64,000 bases of DNA from Micromonospora sp. NBC_01813 (GTDB lineage Bacteria > Actinomycetota > Actinomycetes > Mycobacteriales > Micromonosporaceae), in the NCBI RefSeq assembly GCF_035917335.1, contig NZ_CP109067.1:1180501-1244500 (forward strand). The letters run 5' to 3'. The notes beneath the pieces are model-generated. The model did not search any database. It saw only the letters and a list, made by a program, of their open reading frames with translations, and had not been told where the DNA came from. Made by a program: the position numbers and the translations under genes. Below, piece after piece: positions 12,501 through 20,434 of the stretch (position 1 is the stretch's first letter; every line of letters starts with the position of its first letter).

Positions 12501-15500
12501 GCAAGCTCGACCGGGCGAGGCTGCCCCGTCCGGGGCGCCGCCGGTCAGCGGCCACCACGGCACCGCGTACCCCGGTGGAGGCGGAACTGCTCGAGATCTG
12601 GACCGAGCTGTTGCGGCCGACCGGGCCGATCGGGGTCGACGACAGCTTCTTCGTCCTCGGCGGGCACTCCATGACCGTCACCAAGTTGATCGCCAGGATC
12701 ACCGCCGAGTACGGCGTACAACTGCCGGTCCGGGACGTGTTCGCCACCCCGACGATCACCGGACTGGCGGCCCGACTGGTAGCCGCACCTGGCTACCGGG
12801 GACGGCTGGCCGTCAGCCGACCACCGGATCCGACCACCGGCCCGGTGGCGTCGGCTGGGGTGGATTCGGCGGTCGCGGGCGGGGTGGCAGCCGCACGCGA
12901 TCTGGACGACCTCGACGACGAGGAGCTCGAAGAACTGCTGCGGGTGGCGATCGAGGCACGTCAGCGCCGCCGCAGTGCCGCCGCCGTCCAACCGACCCGA
13001 TATCCGGCGAGCTTCGGCCAGCGGCAGATGTGGTTCATGGAACAGCTCGCCCCAGGCGACGGCGTTTATCACATGGCCGCCACCGTTGCGTTGCGCGGCC
13101 GGCTGGACCTGCCGGCGTTCACCCGGTCCGTGGACCGGCTGGTGGCCCGGCACGAGGCACTGCGGACCCGCTTCGTCCTGGTCGACGGGGAGCCCGTGCA
13201 GGTGGTGGAGCCCGCTGCGCGGGTGGCAGTGCCGGTGGTCGACGTCGCCGACGACGCCGAAGCCGTCCGCCGGCAGACCGAACTGGTCCGCCGGCCGTTC
13301 GCCCTCGACCGGGCACCGGCGCTGCGGCTGCTGCTGATCCGCCGGGCGGCCGACGATCACCGGCTCACCCTGGTCGCCCATCATGCGATCCTCGACGAAG
13401 CCTCCTGGAGCATCCTGCTGCGGGATCTGGGCGAGTACTACCGGGCTGAGGTGTCCGCAGCCGAGCCGCGGCTGCCGGCGCTGCGCCACGGGTTCGGCCG
13501 CTACGCCCGCTGGCAGCGGGACCCGGTGCGGGCGGCCCACCGGGAGACCGACCTGGCCTACTGGACTCGTCGGCTGCACGGCGCGCCGGAACTGCTCGAC
13601 CTGCCGACCGACCGGCCCCGGCCGGCCACCCAGACCTTCCGGGGCGGCTCGGTGTCGCTGAGCCTTCCGACGTCGGACGCGGCGGTGATGTCGGCAGCCT
13701 GGCGGCGGGCGGGGGTCACCCCGTTCCACGCCCTGCTCACCGGGTTCGCCGCCGTACTGGCCCGCTACAGCCAGCAGGACGACCTGGTCATCGGTACCGC
13801 GATGACCAACCGGGGTGCCGACTTCGCCGACGTGATCGGAATGTTCGTCGCCACCGTCCCGCTGCGTATCGACCTGTCCGGTGACCCCACCCTGGAACGG
13901 GCGCTGGGCACCGTCCGCGACGAGTGCGTCAGCGCGCTGGACCACGCCGACATCCCGTTCGACCAGCTGACGGCGCGCCTGCGTCCCCGGCGCAGCCCGA
14001 GCTTCCCCCCGGTGTTCCAGGTCATGTTCGTCTACAACGAACCGATCGGTGGCGGTGCCCGGATCAGCTGGCCGGACCTGACGCTGACTCCGCAGGCCCC
14101 GCCGACCGGCCCGGCCCGCTACGACCTCACCCTGCTGATGTGGTCCGACCCGGTCGGGCTGGCCGGCCGGCTCGACTACAACGCCGACCTGTTCGACACC
14201 GCCACCATGCAACGCCTGGCCAGGCACGTCACCGAAGTGCTGCAGACGCTGGCCACCGACCCCCGGCGGCGGCTGTGGGAGCTGCCGCTGCACGCCGAGT
14301 CCGCCCGGGTGGCCCGCCACGACTTCCCGGAGACTGATCTGGTGCCGGCGCTGATCGAGGCGCAGGCCGCCCGTACTCCGCAACACCCGGCGGTGATCGA
14401 CGGCGACACCGTCGTCAGCTACGCCGAACTGCTGCACCGGGCGCGGGCGGCGGCCGGATGGCTGCGTGCCCAGGGCGCCGGACCGGAGACCCGGATCGGG
14501 CTCAGCATGCTGGCCGGTGCGGACGCGTTGACCGCGTTGGTCGGCGTGCTGCTGGCCGGGGCCGCCTACGTCCCGCTGGATCCGCGCGACCCTCGACGGG
14601 CCGACCTGCTGTCCGACGCCGGCGTCCTGCTCGACCTGACCGCGTTGCCGGCCCTGCCGGCTGCGGTGGCCGGGTCGGCGCTTCCCGCCGCGGTGCCGCC
14701 CGCACCGCAGAGCGCGGCCTACGTCATCTACACCTCCGGATCGTCGGGCCGATCGAAGGGGGTGGTGGTGTCGCACGCCGCCGCCCGGAACCTGACGTTG
14801 GCCTTCCGCGACCGGCACGGCTTCGGCCCGCAGGACCGGATCCTGATGATCCCGCCGTTGAGCTTCGACGCCTCGGTCGGCGACATCCTGCCGGCGCTGG
14901 TCAGCGGCGCGGCGCTGGTGCTGCATCCGGAGCCGGCCGGGCTGACCGGGCCGGGCCTGCTGCGCTTCTGCGCGGCCAACGGTGTCACCACCGTGGACGC
15001 GCCGTCCGCGCTGTGGCAGCGCTGGGCCGAGGACCTGACCGGTGCCGGTGAACCGGTGCCGGGCTGTCTGCGCCGGATGATGGTCGGCGGCGAACCGGTG
15101 CCGATGTCGCGGCTGCGCGACTGGGCGTCGGCCAGCGCCGGACAGGTCCGGTTCTACAACCACTACGGTCCGACCGAGGCCACGGTCTGCGCCACCACGT
15201 ACACGACGGTGTCCGGCGCTGAGCTGCCGCCGGCCGCGACCGAGCTGCCGATCGGGACGCCACTGCCCAACGTGTACGCCTACGTCCTGGACCGGCGTGG
15301 CCGCCCGACCCCACCCGGGGTGCCCGGTGAACTCTGCCTCGGCGGGGCCGGCGTGGCCCGTGGCTATCACCAGCGGCCGGCGCTGACCGCGGCGGCGTTC
15401 GTGCCGGACCCGTTCGCCGCCGAGCCGGGAGCCCGGATGTACCGGACCGGCGACATCGCCCGGTGGACCAACGACGGTCAACTGGAGTTCCTCGGCCGGG

Positions 15501-17233
15501 CCGACCACCAGGTGAAGATCCGGGGCCGGCGGATCGAGCTGGGCGAGATCGAGGCGACCCTGGCCGACCACCCGGGCGTACGACAGGTCGCCGTGCTCGC
15601 CCCGCACGACGTGCACGGCCAGCGGTTCCTGGCCGCCTACCTGGCCGGCGCGATCACGGACACGCCGGCCGGGGTGGCCGCGCTGCGCGCGGAGTTGGCG
15701 CGCCGGCTGCCCGACTACCTGGTACCCCAGTCGTACACCTTCCTCGATGAACTGCCGTTGACCCGGCACGGCAAGGTCGACCGGTCCCGGTTGCCCGAAC
15801 CGACACCCCCGGCCCGACCGCAGCTGGTGCCGCCGACGACCGCCACCGAGCGGAGGGTGGCCGGCATCTGGAGCCAGGCCCTGGGCGTCGATCCGATCGG
15901 CGGGCAGGACAACTTCCTCGACCTCGGCGGGCACTCACTGCTCGCCGCGTCGGTGCTGGCACAGATCAACGAGTCGTGCGGGGTGGCCCTGCCGCTGCTC
16001 GCTCTCTTCGAGACCGCCACCCTGACCGAGCTCGCTGCCCGGATCGACGGTCGGCACGATGCCACCTCGTCGCGTCCCGCGCTGCCGGATCTGGTCGCCG
16101 AGGCTGTCCTGCCGGCTGACTTCCCCGAGCGCGCGGGTGCCGGCCGGGTGCCCCGGTCGGCACCGCGACGGGTGCTGCTGACCGGGGCGACCGGGTTCCT
16201 CGGTGCCTTCCTGGCCAACGAACTATTGACCCGTACCGCTGCCGATCTGGTCTGCCTGGTCCGGGCGGGATCGGTCGACGAGGGTCGAACGCGGATCGCC
16301 GACACGTTGCGGCGTTACCAGCTCTGGCGGCCCGAGTACGCCGACCGGATCGTCCCGGTCCGTGGCGACCTGGCGGCGCCCCGGCTCGGGTTGGCCGACC
16401 CCGACTACGCGCGGATCGTCGACGAGATCGACACGATCTACCACAACGGGGGAGCGGTCAACTTCCTGCACCCGTACCAGCGGCTGCGCCCGGCGAACGT
16501 CGCCGGCACCGTGGCGGTGCTGCGGATCGCCGCCGAGGGCCAGGGCATCCCCGTCCATTATGTCTCCACGCTCGGCGTCTACCTCGGCGACCAGTACCAG
16601 CATCGCACCGTGACCGAGCTCGATCCGCCGACCGACCCGGTTGGCTTGTCCAGCGGATACAACCAGAGCAAGTGGGTCGCGGACACGCTGGTCCGGGCTG
16701 CCCGCGACCGCGGACTGCCGGTCACCGTGCACCGGCCGGCCCGGATCACCGGGGACAGCCGCACCGGTGCCGGCAACCCGGACGACTACTTCAGCGCCTT
16801 GCTGAAATGCTGCGTCGAGGTCGGCTGCGTACCCGATCTCGCCGAGTCCACCGACATGTCCCCGGTGGACTACGTCGCCGGCGCGATCGTGACCCTGGCC
16901 GGGCAGGGGGTCGACGGGCACTACTACAACGACCGCACCATCACCTATCCGCAGATCGCCGCCGAACTCGGCGTCGACCTGGTGCCCTACCCACGTTGGC
17001 GGGAACTGGCCCGGGCAGGTGTCCGTGACGGCACCGTCACCGCCTTCGCCCCGTACGTGGCGGCGCTGCCCGAGCAGGCATCCCAGCCACGTCAGCCGTT
17101 CTTCTCCTGCGCCACGACGGAGCAGGTGGCGGCGCGGGCAGGCGTGCACTGCCCGCCGGCTGACCGGGCGTTGCTGCGCGCCTACCTGGACCACTTCCGG
17201 CGTACCGGATTCCTGGAGGTGACCTCCCGATGA
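9530..17233 (+). CDS. NRPS C-A-PCP-C-A-PCP-R (terminal thioester reductase)
   Basis: A 2567-residue bimodular synthetase; the GTG start overlaps the previous stop. Order: C1 (motif HHLVGDA near 157), A1 ([10 protein letters not shown] near 643), PCP1 (LGGHS near 1042), C2 (HHAILDE near 1283), A2 (TSGSSGRSKG near 1734), PCP2 (LGGHS near 2131) and an NAD(P)H-dependent reductase from about 2210 (VLLTGATGFLG, later YHNGGAVNFLHPY and the YNQSK catalytic pair). Such R domains release the chain as an aldehyde, or as an alcohol after two reductions. Both C-domain motifs deviate from HHxxxDG at the final glycine (A and E). Hand-read signatures are DILTLGVVWK (A1, almost the same as the preceding module) and DAGAMGHVCK (A2, unassigned). 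This is the last assembly-line protein of cluster A, so the peptide leaves here. Confidence 0.93.
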   Translation: MTQIDRLTREQKRALLARALGGDRAARTAITGPVSFAQERMWFLESLDPGRATYTMPFAQRLRGAVRVDLLQRAVDDVVARHAVLRTTFDAAGGVPVQRVVESVAVGVRVVRVADEAAAHRFVAEAAARPFDLARGPLLRVTLVEYAVDEHILLIVLHHLVGDAASYVVLLDELSRCYRAHLDGAEPALPELPIQYADYAAWQRDQLRGAELDRQLDYWTGRLAGAPPVLELPGDLPRPAVASGLGAVYQQDVGVALGDAFRALCRDAEVTLFMGLLAVYQVVLSRYAAATEVVVGTPVSGRGRAETHPLIGLFVNTLALRTSLAGDPTFRQLLDQVRETTLDGLTYQELPFEKLVEALAPQRSLAQAPVCQVQLVFQSGEPPQLDLPGVRASPLLVDTGTAKVDLTLYTEARPAGDLALVLEYRADLFTEEWAARFLDCVETVLAAVVADPATRITDLPLLSGARLAEALPGAEQPVTAPGLPPVDGPGAPATVLELLRRRGRGPQTDDYLARAARVGAALRQRGVGPETTVGLCLSRGPDTVVGLLGIWFAGGQYVPLDPQFPAARLAGMATDADLRHLVTETGLADLAHRIGPTARHLYLDEPLDGPLDGSPADGPTDDHASLAEPVPVPGTAAAYTIFTSGSTGRPKGVTVPHRAVVNLIESFAATLSLTEADCLVAVTTVSFDIAVLELLLPLRQGARLVVATARQAADPDELRELLRTTGATAMQATPATWQMLRDTGGVPDGVRLRLCGGEALPPDLAAALSGPGVELWNVYGPTETTVWSAAGLVVPGAPVVIGPPIAATRCYVLDDRLRPVPLGVPGELYIGGAGVARGYHGRPGLTADRFRPDPYGAAGERMYATGDRARQRPDGTLELLGRADHQVKIRGFRVELGEIEAVLTEHAAISQAAAAIVDGHLTGYVVPAAGSAADPPADPGPRVDPGPPVDAEVEVGELPEGVLDHLRQRLPEHMIPVAFVVLPSLPRTPNGKLDRARLPRPGRRRSAATTAPRTPVEAELLEIWTELLRPTGPIGVDDSFFVLGGHSMTVTKLIARITAEYGVQLPVRDVFATPTITGLAARLVAAPGYRGRLAVSRPPDPTTGPVASAGVDSAVAGGVAAARDLDDLDDEELEELLRVAIEARQRRRSAAAVQPTRYPASFGQRQMWFMEQLAPGDGVYHMAATVALRGRLDLPAFTRSVDRLVARHEALRTRFVLVDGEPVQVVEPAARVAVPVVDVADDAEAVRRQTELVRRPFALDRAPALRLLLIRRAADDHRLTLVAHHAILDEASWSILLRDLGEYYRAEVSAAEPRLPALRHGFGRYARWQRDPVRAAHRETDLAYWTRRLHGAPELLDLPTDRPRPATQTFRGGSVSLSLPTSDAAVMSAAWRRAGVTPFHALLTGFAAVLARYSQQDDLVIGTAMTNRGADFADVIGMFVATVPLRIDLSGDPTLERALGTVRDECVSALDHADIPFDQLTARLRPRRSPSFPPVFQVMFVYNEPIGGGARISWPDLTLTPQAPPTGPARYDLTLLMWSDPVGLAGRLDYNADLFDTATMQRLARHVTEVLQTLATDPRRRLWELPLHAESARVARHDFPETDLVPALIEAQAARTPQHPAVIDGDTVVSYAELLHRARAAAGWLRAQGAGPETRIGLSMLAGADALTALVGVLLAGAAYVPLDPRDPRRADLLSDAGVLLDLTALPALPAAVAGSALPAAVPPAPQSAAYVIYTSGSSGRSKGVVVSHAAARNLTLAFRDRHGFGPQDRILMIPPLSFDASVGDILPALVSGAALVLHPEPAGLTGPGLLRFCAANGVTTVDAPSALWQRWAEDLTGAGEPVPGCLRRMMVGGEPVPMSRLRDWASASAGQVRFYNHYGPTEATVCATTYTTVSGAELPPAATELPIGTPLPNVYAYVLDRRGRPTPPGVPGELCLGGAGVARGYHQRPALTAAAFVPDPFAAEPGARMYRTGDIARWTNDGQLEFLGRADHQVKIRGRRIELGEIEATLADHPGVRQVAVLAPHDVHGQRFLAAYLAGAITDTPAGVAALRAELARRLPDYLVPQSYTFLDELPLTRHGKVDRSRLPEPTPPARPQLVPPTTATERRVAGIWSQALGVDPIGGQDNFLDLGGHSLLAASVLAQINESCGVALPLLALFETATLTELAARIDGRHDATSSRPALPDLVAEAVLPADFPERAGAGRVPRSAPRRVLLTGATGFLGAFLANELLTRTAADLVCLVRAGSVDEGRTRIADTLRRYQLWRPEYADRIVPVRGDLAAPRLGLADPDYARIVDEIDTIYHNGGAVNFLHPYQRLRPANVAGTVAVLRIAAEGQGIPVHYVSTLGVYLGDQYQHRTVTELDPPTDPVGLSSGYNQSKWVADTLVRAARDRGLPVTVHRPARITGDSRTGAGNPDDYFSALLKCCVEVGCVPDLAESTDMSPVDYVAGAIVTLAGQGVDGHYYNDRTITYPQIAAELGVDLVPYPRWRELARAGVRDGTVTAFAPYVAALPEQASQPRQPFFSCATTEQVAARAGVHCPPADRALLRAYLDHFRRTGFLEVTSR

Positions 17234-18648
17234 CCGGCATGCTTCGTGGATTCGGCATGCTCTGGTTCGGCCAGACGATATCGTTCGTCGGCTCCGCGCT
17301 GACCGGGTTCGTCCTCGGGGTGTGGGTCTACCAGAGCACCGGGTCGGCCACCCAGTTCGCGATCATCTCCCTGGCCGCCGTACTGCCGGGGATCGTGTTC
17401 GCGCCGTTCGCCGGCGTGTTGGCCGACCGCCGCGACCGGCGGACGACGATGCTCGTCGCCGACCTCGCGGCCGGGCTGGTGACTGCGGGAGTGGCGACGC
17501 TGCTCTGGACCGACCATCTCACGGTCTGGCACATCTATCTGGCGACCGCACTGACCGCGGTCTTCAACACCGCGCACATCACCGCCTTCTACGCGATGAT
17601 GCCCCTGCTGGTGCCCAGGGAAGGGCTCGGTCGGGCCAACGGGTTGATGCAGATGACGCAGGCGGGGCAGATCGCCGCGCCGTTGCTGGCCGGCGCGCTG
17701 GTCGGCACGATCGGGCTGCGCGGGGTGATTCTGATCGACCTGTGCACCATGGCGGTCGGCGTCGCCCTGCTCATCGCCGCCCGGTTGGATCGGGCGGCCA
17801 CGGCGGCACCGGCCGCCGGCAAGCAGATCACCCTCCGCCAGGACCTGGGGTACGGCTGGCAGTTGCTGCGCGGCAAACCCGGGTTGTTCCAACTCGCCGT
17901 GCTCTTCGGCGGGTTCAACTTCTTGTTCGCGTTGGCCGGCGTGCTGGTCCAGCCGTTGATCCTGTCGTTCGGCTCGGCCGCCACCCTGGGCGTGCTGATG
18001 TTCGCCGGTGGTGCCGGCCTGTTCGTCGGAAGCCTGGTGATGAGCGCCTGGGGCGGTCCGAAACGGCGGGTACGCGGCATCATCGGTTTCCTGGCCTGGG
18101 GCGCGGTGGCCCTGTTCCTGCATGGGATGTATCCGTCGGCCTGGTTGATCGCCGTGGTGGCTCCACTGTTCCTGTTCACCCTGCCGATCCTCAACGGCAG
18201 CGTGATGACCGTGATCCAGACGAAGGTGCCGACGGAGTCGCTGGGCCGGGTGGTCGCCACCACCCGCATGATCGGCCAGTCCGCCACCCCGGTGGCGTAC
18301 CTGGTCGCCGGTCCGTTGGCCGACCGGATCGCCGAACCGGCGCTCGCCCCGGGTGGTGCGCTGGCCGGCAGCGTCGGGACGGTGATCGGCACCGGACCGG
18401 GCCGGGGGATCGCCGCGCTGTTCTGGCTGATCGGCGCGGCCATGTTGCTGGTCGCCGCGGTAGCGGCGGCCCGCCCCAGGCTGCGCCGGCTGGAAGTCGA
18501 ACTTGCCGACGCCGACGCGGCTGCCGACGCTGACGCCGATTCCGAACCGGCCGGTGGCGGGGTGGAAGAGGACCTGCCCGAGAAGGACCTGCCCGAGAAG
18601 GATCTGCCCGAGAAGGGGAGCTCGCACCATGCCACTCAACCTGCCTGA
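17230..18648 (+). CDS. MFS exporter
   Basis: A 472-residue major facilitator protein with about twelve hydrophobic segments. The typical early sequence GQTISFVGSALTGFVLGVW is followed by the loop motif GVLADRRDRR between TM2 and TM3. It resembles drug and siderophore exporters of the MFS_3 type found in NRPS clusters, and most likely exports or gives self-resistance to the cluster A product. The ATG at 17230 overlaps the reductase NRPS stop (ATGA). The cytoplasmic C-terminal tail is unusual: an Asp/Ala-rich stretch and then three copies of DLPEK encoded by 15-bp direct repeats. The next gene starts 20 bp before this one ends. Confidence 0.9.
   Translation: MTGMLRGFGMLWFGQTISFVGSALTGFVLGVWVYQSTGSATQFAIISLAAVLPGIVFAPFAGVLADRRDRRTTMLVADLAAGLVTAGVATLLWTDHLTVWHIYLATALTAVFNTAHITAFYAMMPLLVPREGLGRANGLMQMTQAGQIAAPLLAGALVGTIGLRGVILIDLCTMAVGVALLIAARLDRAATAAPAAGKQITLRQDLGYGWQLLRGKPGLFQLAVLFGGFNFLFALAGVLVQPLILSFGSAATLGVLMFAGGAGLFVGSLVMSAWGGPKRRVRGIIGFLAWGAVALFLHGMYPSAWLIAVVAPLFLFTLPILNGSVMTVIQTKVPTESLGRVVATTRMIGQSATPVAYLVAGPLADRIAEPALAPGGALAGSVGTVIGTGPGRGIAALFWLIGAAMLLVAAVAAARPRLRRLEVELADADAAADADADSEPAGGGVEEDLPEKDLPEKDLPEKGSSHHATQPA
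18571..18615 (+). repeat. Three tandem 15-bp repeats in the MFS tail
   Basis: GACCTGCCCGAGAAG occurs at 18571 and 18586, and with one change (GATCTG) at 18601. In frame it encodes DLPEK three times. It is a probable slippage-prone minisatellite, and the last copy also carries the purine-rich ribosome site (GAAGGGGAG) of the next gene. Confidence 0.95.
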
Positions 18649-19708
18649 CCGGGAGCAGTCGGCGTACCAGGAGGGCCGTGCACCGGCCGCGCACCTGGAC
18701 CTGTTGCACACCGCGGGATTTCGGGCCGCCGGCGCGGCGCAGCGCCTCGGTGTCTTCGACGCCCTCGCCGAGGGCGGGCCGCAGCCGGCCAAGGATCTCG
18801 CTGCCCGGTTGGCCTGCGACCAGCGGGCACTGACCATCCTGTTGCGGGTGCTGGTCGACTTCGGCTACCTGGCCGAGTCGACCGATCACGCCGATCCGGT
18901 CTGGGACAACACCCCGGCCAGCGCCGCCTTCCTGCGTAGCGGCACCCCGGACACGTACGCGGTGGTCTTCTCGTTCTGGCAGCGGGTGCTCTTCGAGCAC
19001 TGGGACCGGCTGGAGGAGACGGTCCGCCGCGGCGAGCCGTCGGCGGATTTCTACCGCTGGCTGGAGGAACATCCGGAGACGTTGCGCGAGTTCCAGACCA
19101 TGCTGACCCGCCAGTCCCGGATGCTGGCTCCGGAGATGACCGAGTTGGTGCCGGTGCCGGCGGGCCCGTCCCGGCTGCTCGACGTCGGCGGTGGGCATGC
19201 CGGGTACAGCATGGCGTTCTGCCGGCGGCACCCCGAACTTCGGGCAACCGTCCTGGACCTGGCCGGTGCCCTGGCCACCGGCGCGCAGGCGATCGACGCG
19301 GCAGGTCTGACCGACCGGATCACCCCGAGCGAATGGGACATTCTCTCGCCGGAACCGATTCCCGGTCCGCGGGCCGATGTGGTGCTGTTGTTCAACATCG
19401 TGCACGGCTACCGCCCTGAGCAGAACGCGGAACTGCTGCGCCGGGTCGTCGCGGCAACCGCGCCGGGCGCGACGGTGGCCGTGTTGGAGCCGGTGGACGA
19501 TCCCGGGCCGGCCGGCTCGGTCAGCGGGGACGCCTTTGTCAAGTTGTTCAGCCTGAACCTGCTGCACGGGCAGGGCGGGCAGGCGTACCCGTACCAGGAG
19601 ATCGCGGGTTGGCTGCGTGCGGCGGGCCTGGTGGACGTCCGTCGGCTGGCGCTGACCGCGTCCCCTAACGACTGCCTCATCCTGGCGACCCGTCCGCCCG
19701 CCGGCTGA
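18629..19708 (+). CDS. SAM-dependent O-methyltransferase family (acetylserotonin-OMT type)
   Basis: A 359-residue protein with an N-terminal winged-helix dimerisation region (GVFDALAEGGPQPAKDLAARL near 34-55) and a C-terminal SAM-binding domain (LLDVGGGHAGYSM near 189-201). This is the architecture of plant- and streptomycete-type small-molecule O-methyltransferases, although some family members methylate carbon. The position equivalent to the usual catalytic histidine falls in NIVHGY near 255-260. The ATG at 18629 is preceded by GAAGGGGAGC and overlaps the exporter by 20 bp. Together with the kynurenine-monooxygenase-type enzyme it probably methylates a phenol or ring carbon of the aromatic unit, as in actinomycin- or pyrrolobenzodiazepine-type pathways; this is inference by analogy. 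It is the last gene of cluster A on this strand. Confidence 0.85.
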   Translation: MPLNLPDREQSAYQEGRAPAAHLDLLHTAGFRAAGAAQRLGVFDALAEGGPQPAKDLAARLACDQRALTILLRVLVDFGYLAESTDHADPVWDNTPASAAFLRSGTPDTYAVVFSFWQRVLFEHWDRLEETVRRGEPSADFYRWLEEHPETLREFQTMLTRQSRMLAPEMTELVPVPAGPSRLLDVGGGHAGYSMAFCRRHPELRATVLDLAGALATGAQAIDAAGLTDRITPSEWDILSPEPIPGPRADVVLLFNIVHGYRPEQNAELLRRVVAATAPGATVAVLEPVDDPGPAGSVSGDAFVKLFSLNLLHGQGGQAYPYQEIAGWLRAAGLVDVRRLALTASPNDCLILATRPPAG

Positions 19709-19808
19709 TCCCGCCCGCCGGGTCCCGCCGGGCGTCGACCGCCAACCTGGTCGCGCGCTCACGCAGCTCGTCGTTGCGGAGGAGGGTGCCGACTGGTGCG
19801 CGCACGGT

Positions 19809-19827
19809 TGTCAAGGTAGCCTTGACA
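19809..19827. promoter_or_regulatory. Perfect palindromic operator at the HTH gene start
   Basis: TGTCAAGGTAGCCTTGACA is a perfect 8-bp inverted repeat with a 3-bp centre, ending one base before the ATG at 19829. It contains TTGACA-like hexamers on both strands and leaves no room for a ribosome site, so the transcript may be leaderless. It is probably the binding site of the HTH protein encoded immediately downstream (autoregulation). Confidence 0.7.
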
Positions 19828-19828
19828 C

Positions 19829-20434
19829 ATGCAAGATGGGTTGACAGCCGCGATGCGAGAGTTGAGAACGCGCATGGATGCGTTCCTCGCGTCGCGCGTC
19901 CTGACGAGCGGCGACGACTGGGCCGCCTCGATAGGGCGTGCCGTGCGCATCCAGGCTGCTGCCGATGACGTCGTGCGTGCCGCCGTGCAGCAGGCACGAC
20001 GCAACGGCGCTACGTGGCAGGTCGTCGGTGATGCGCTCGGCGTGAGTCGGCAGGCTGCCTTCCAGCGCTATGGCAAACCGATCGATCCAAGAACAGGGGA
20101 ACCAATGAATACCACGCCGCTACCCGGTGCTGCCGAACTGGCTTCATCGGTGATCCACGATCTCGCATCCGGGAAATGGTCGCGTGTCGCCGAGCAGTTC
20201 GATCCGGCCATGCGTGATGGTCTGTCGGAGGATGCGCTCGCTGCCGCGTGGGCGCAGATCGTCGGCCTGTCGGGGGCGTTCGAGGCGCATGGCGATCCGG
20301 AGGTCGTCCGAGCCGGCGATGTGACGATCACGAACACGCTGCTCTCGTTGGAGGCGGGCGACTTCAAAGCGCGGATCGTATTCCGCGACGACCGGACCAT
20401 CGCCGGCCTGCACATCCTCGAGCAGGCATCATGA
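19829..20434 (+). CDS. HTH regulator with DUF3887-like C-terminal domain
   Basis: A 201-residue protein. Residues about 1-85 form a small DNA-binding region with the helix-turn-helix TWQVVGDALGVSRQAAFQRYG. Residues about 100-200 match the DUF3887 pattern (FDPAMRDGLSEDALAAAWAQIVGLSGAF, ending RIVFRDDRTIAGLHI), an NTF2-like fold of unknown ligand. The ATG directly abuts a perfect palindrome, suggesting autoregulation. The stop overlaps the start of the membrane protease gene (ATGA), so the two are co-translated. Codon use is visibly less GC-biased than in both neighbouring NRPS clusters, suggesting separate acquisition. It probably senses a signal and controls this small operon; the signal is unknown. 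Confidence 0.8.
   Translation: MQDGLTAAMRELRTRMDAFLASRVLTSGDDWAASIGRAVRIQAAADDVVRAAVQQARRNGATWQVVGDALGVSRQAAFQRYGKPIDPRTGEPMNTTPLPGAAELASSVIHDLASGKWSRVAEQFDPAMRDGLSEDALAAAWAQIVGLSGAFEAHGDPEVVRAGDVTITNTLLSLEAGDFKARIVFRDDRTIAGLHILEQAS

Noticed and set aside
19677-19828. Possible remnant of a minus-strand gene after the methyltransferase
   Set aside because: The short stretch ending in ELRERATRLAVDARR looks protein-like, but it lacks a start and continues into the HTH gene region. Too little to call a pseudogene.
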